From NCBI GenBank assembly GCA_003645115.1, contig QNEG01000096.1, positions 1 through 6,326 of the forward strand: DNA of 6,326 bases. The letters run 5' to 3'. Positions 5,311 through 6,326 of this stretch are shown here, piece by piece. The translations under genes and the position numbers were made by a program. The notes under the pieces are model-generated. The model did no database searches. It saw only the letters and a list, made by a program, of their open reading frames with translations, and was not told the origin of the DNA. Source of the DNA: a bacterium. GTDB taxonomy: Bacteria > UBP14 > UBA6098 > B30-G16. The stretch's first letter is position 1. Each line of letters starts with the position of its first letter.

Positions 5311-6326
5311 TTAGCCTCTACTAATAGATTTTCTATCAGAAAAAACCCAATAAAGCCACAGAAATACTATAGCCAATGTCAATGGATAATAGTATCTCTC
5401 ATCGTATTTAGAAAACACAAAACTTTCCATTTCCTTTTTGCCCATTTTCTCGATTTCGGTGAGTATTTTTCCGATTTCCTCCTTGCCCGGTCTTGCCGGA
5501 AAATATTTTCCGCCGGTGATTTCTGCAATTTCCAATAGTGTAGCTTCGTCCAATTGGGATGTAACTATTGCACCGACTTCATCTTTTTTATACCCTATAA
5601 CAGCACCGGTCTCATCTTTAACTGGAACTGGAGCTCCCGATGGTGTTCCCACTCCGATAGTGAATATTTTTATTCCATTTTTCGCACATTCTTTCGCCAC
5701 AGAAATAGGATTTCCTGGAGCGGTTTGTTCGCCATCGGTTATTAATATTATCGATTTATATCTCGGTTTATCATCCACGAAAGCCTCCACAGAGACTTGC
5801 AATGCTCTGGCAATGTCAGTTCCCGGTTCGGGCATTATATCCGGTTGTGCAGAATCGAGAAACATCAGGAATGCATCATAGTCGATAGTTAGTGGACATA
5901 ACCTGAAAGCATCGCCGCCAAATACCACCAGTGCCAATCTATCATCGGTCTGGTGTTGAATGAATGCTCTTATCTCACTTTTGGCATTGGAAAGTCTGTT
6001 GGGTTTCATATCCTCTGCCAGCATAGACTTGGACACATCCAGAGCGAATACGATATCTATCCCCTCTCGTTTTACCTTTTCCAATTTAGTTGCCACCTGT
6101 GGTCGCATAGCCGAAAGAACAAAAAAGCAATAACCCAACAACAGAAATACTCTTCGCCATCTTCTTTTCATCGGGTCTAAAAATAAAATGGCATTCCTGA
6201 TAAGATTTCTGTCGCCCAATTTATCCAGAGTGCGTCGGCGAATGGAATCGGCAAATATAAATAGAATAATCAATATGGGAACTCCCACCCATAATATCAT
6301 CGCATATTTGTTCTCGATATGAATCA
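5311..6326 (-). CDS. batB: BatA/BatB-type membrane-anchored von Willebrand A domain protein, start at or just beyond the right edge
   Basis: Bat proteins are inner-membrane VWA proteins, usually encoded with moxR and DUF58 genes and linked to aerotolerance or envelope stress, though their mechanism is unsettled. Numbering from the ATG at 6300 (329 residues), membrane spans fall at ~2-17, ~51-66 and ~305-320. The VWA domain (~80-270) has an intact MIDAS metal site: DVSKS (Asp88, Ser90, Ser92), Thr161 in PGTDIARA and Asp189 in LITDGEQ. SMLAEDMKPNRL, CPLTIDYDAF and the VPVKDE to GYKKDEVGAIVTSQLDE segment resemble BatB more than BatA. The frame stays open to the edge and encodes IHIENKYA before Met1, like the usual N-terminal FxNPxxL stretch. 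The partial codon at the edge is xTG, so the real start may be the next base outside, giving 338 residues. No batC or batD follows; hemW does. BatA remains an alternative name. Confidence 0.88.
   Translation of the reverse strand, partial: IHIENKYAMILWVGVPILIILFIFADSIRRRTLDKLGDRNLIRNAILFLDPMKRRWRRVFLLLGYCFFVLSAMRPQVATKLEKVKREGIDIVFALDVSKSMLAEDMKPNRLSNAKSEIRAFIQHQTDDRLALVVFGGDAFRLCPLTIDYDAFLMFLDSAQPDIMPEPGTDIARALQVSVEAFVDDKPRYKSIILITDGEQTAPGNPISVAKECAKNGIKIFTIGVGTPSGAPVPVKDETGAVIGYKKDEVGAIVTSQLDEATLLEIAEITGGKYFPARPGKEEIGKILTEIEKMGKKEMESFVFSKYDERYYYPLTLAIVFLWLYWVFSDRKSISRG
5315..5319 (-). promoter_or_regulatory. Ribosome binding site for hemW within the last codons of batB
   Basis: The minus strand reads AGAGG 8 bases before the hemW ATG at 5306, overlapping the final Arg-Gly codons of the upstream gene. 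It fixes the hemW start and fits translation re-initiation after the batB stop 4 bases earlier. Confidence 0.6.

Noticed and set aside
5438..5881. 147-codon open frame on the + strand
   Set aside because: It is antisense to the VWA domain of the Bat protein, including the MIDAS Asp189 region, and its translation is low-complexity without recognisable motifs.

Overview
The window is a gene-dense, AT-rich bacterial segment with no stretch over 70 bases outside genes. No rRNA, tRNA, CRISPR array, insertion sequence or phage gene was seen. Gene content suggests an anaerobic or microaerophilic, Gram-negative-type bacterium. The evidence is a [NiFe]-hydrogenase maturation protease, a Bat-type von Willebrand A membrane protein, the radical-SAM heme chaperone HemW and a stand-alone PTS IIA domain. 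An uncultured lineage of the FCB/Cloacimonadota/Zixibacteria kind would fit, but this is an impression from gene content and not an assignment.

The left half reads on the + strand. The 3' part of a HycI-family hydrogenase maturation protease (2-427) enters from the left edge, so a [NiFe]-hydrogenase operon probably lies just outside. A 67-base AT-rich gap follows, holding an imperfect inverted repeat and a weak promoter candidate. Next is a 727-residue, all-helical cytoplasmic protein of unknown function (495-2678), whose stop overlaps the start of pdxA (2675-3631) in an ATGA junction, so the two are probably translationally coupled. PdxA carries the full set of family motifs and acts in DXP-dependent pyridoxal phosphate synthesis.

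The right half reads on the - strand as one compact operon. It runs from a BatA/BatB-type membrane VWA protein (right edge to 5311), through hemW (5306-4080), to a PTS EIIA type-2 domain protein (4149-3628). batB and hemW are separated by 4 bases. hemW and the IIA gene overlap by 70 bases, and a good ribosome binding site for the IIA gene lies inside hemW.

The two halves converge with no spacer: the stop codons of pdxA (TAG) and the IIA gene (TAA) overlap within the tetranucleotide TTAG. A terminator-like stem plus T-run for the pdxA transcript lies within the last codons of the IIA gene.

Most of the window is conserved housekeeping or accessory metabolism, and I see no convincing new multi-gene system. 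The least understood element is the large helical protein coupled to pdxA. The Bat-HemW-IIA grouping is the next most interesting context.
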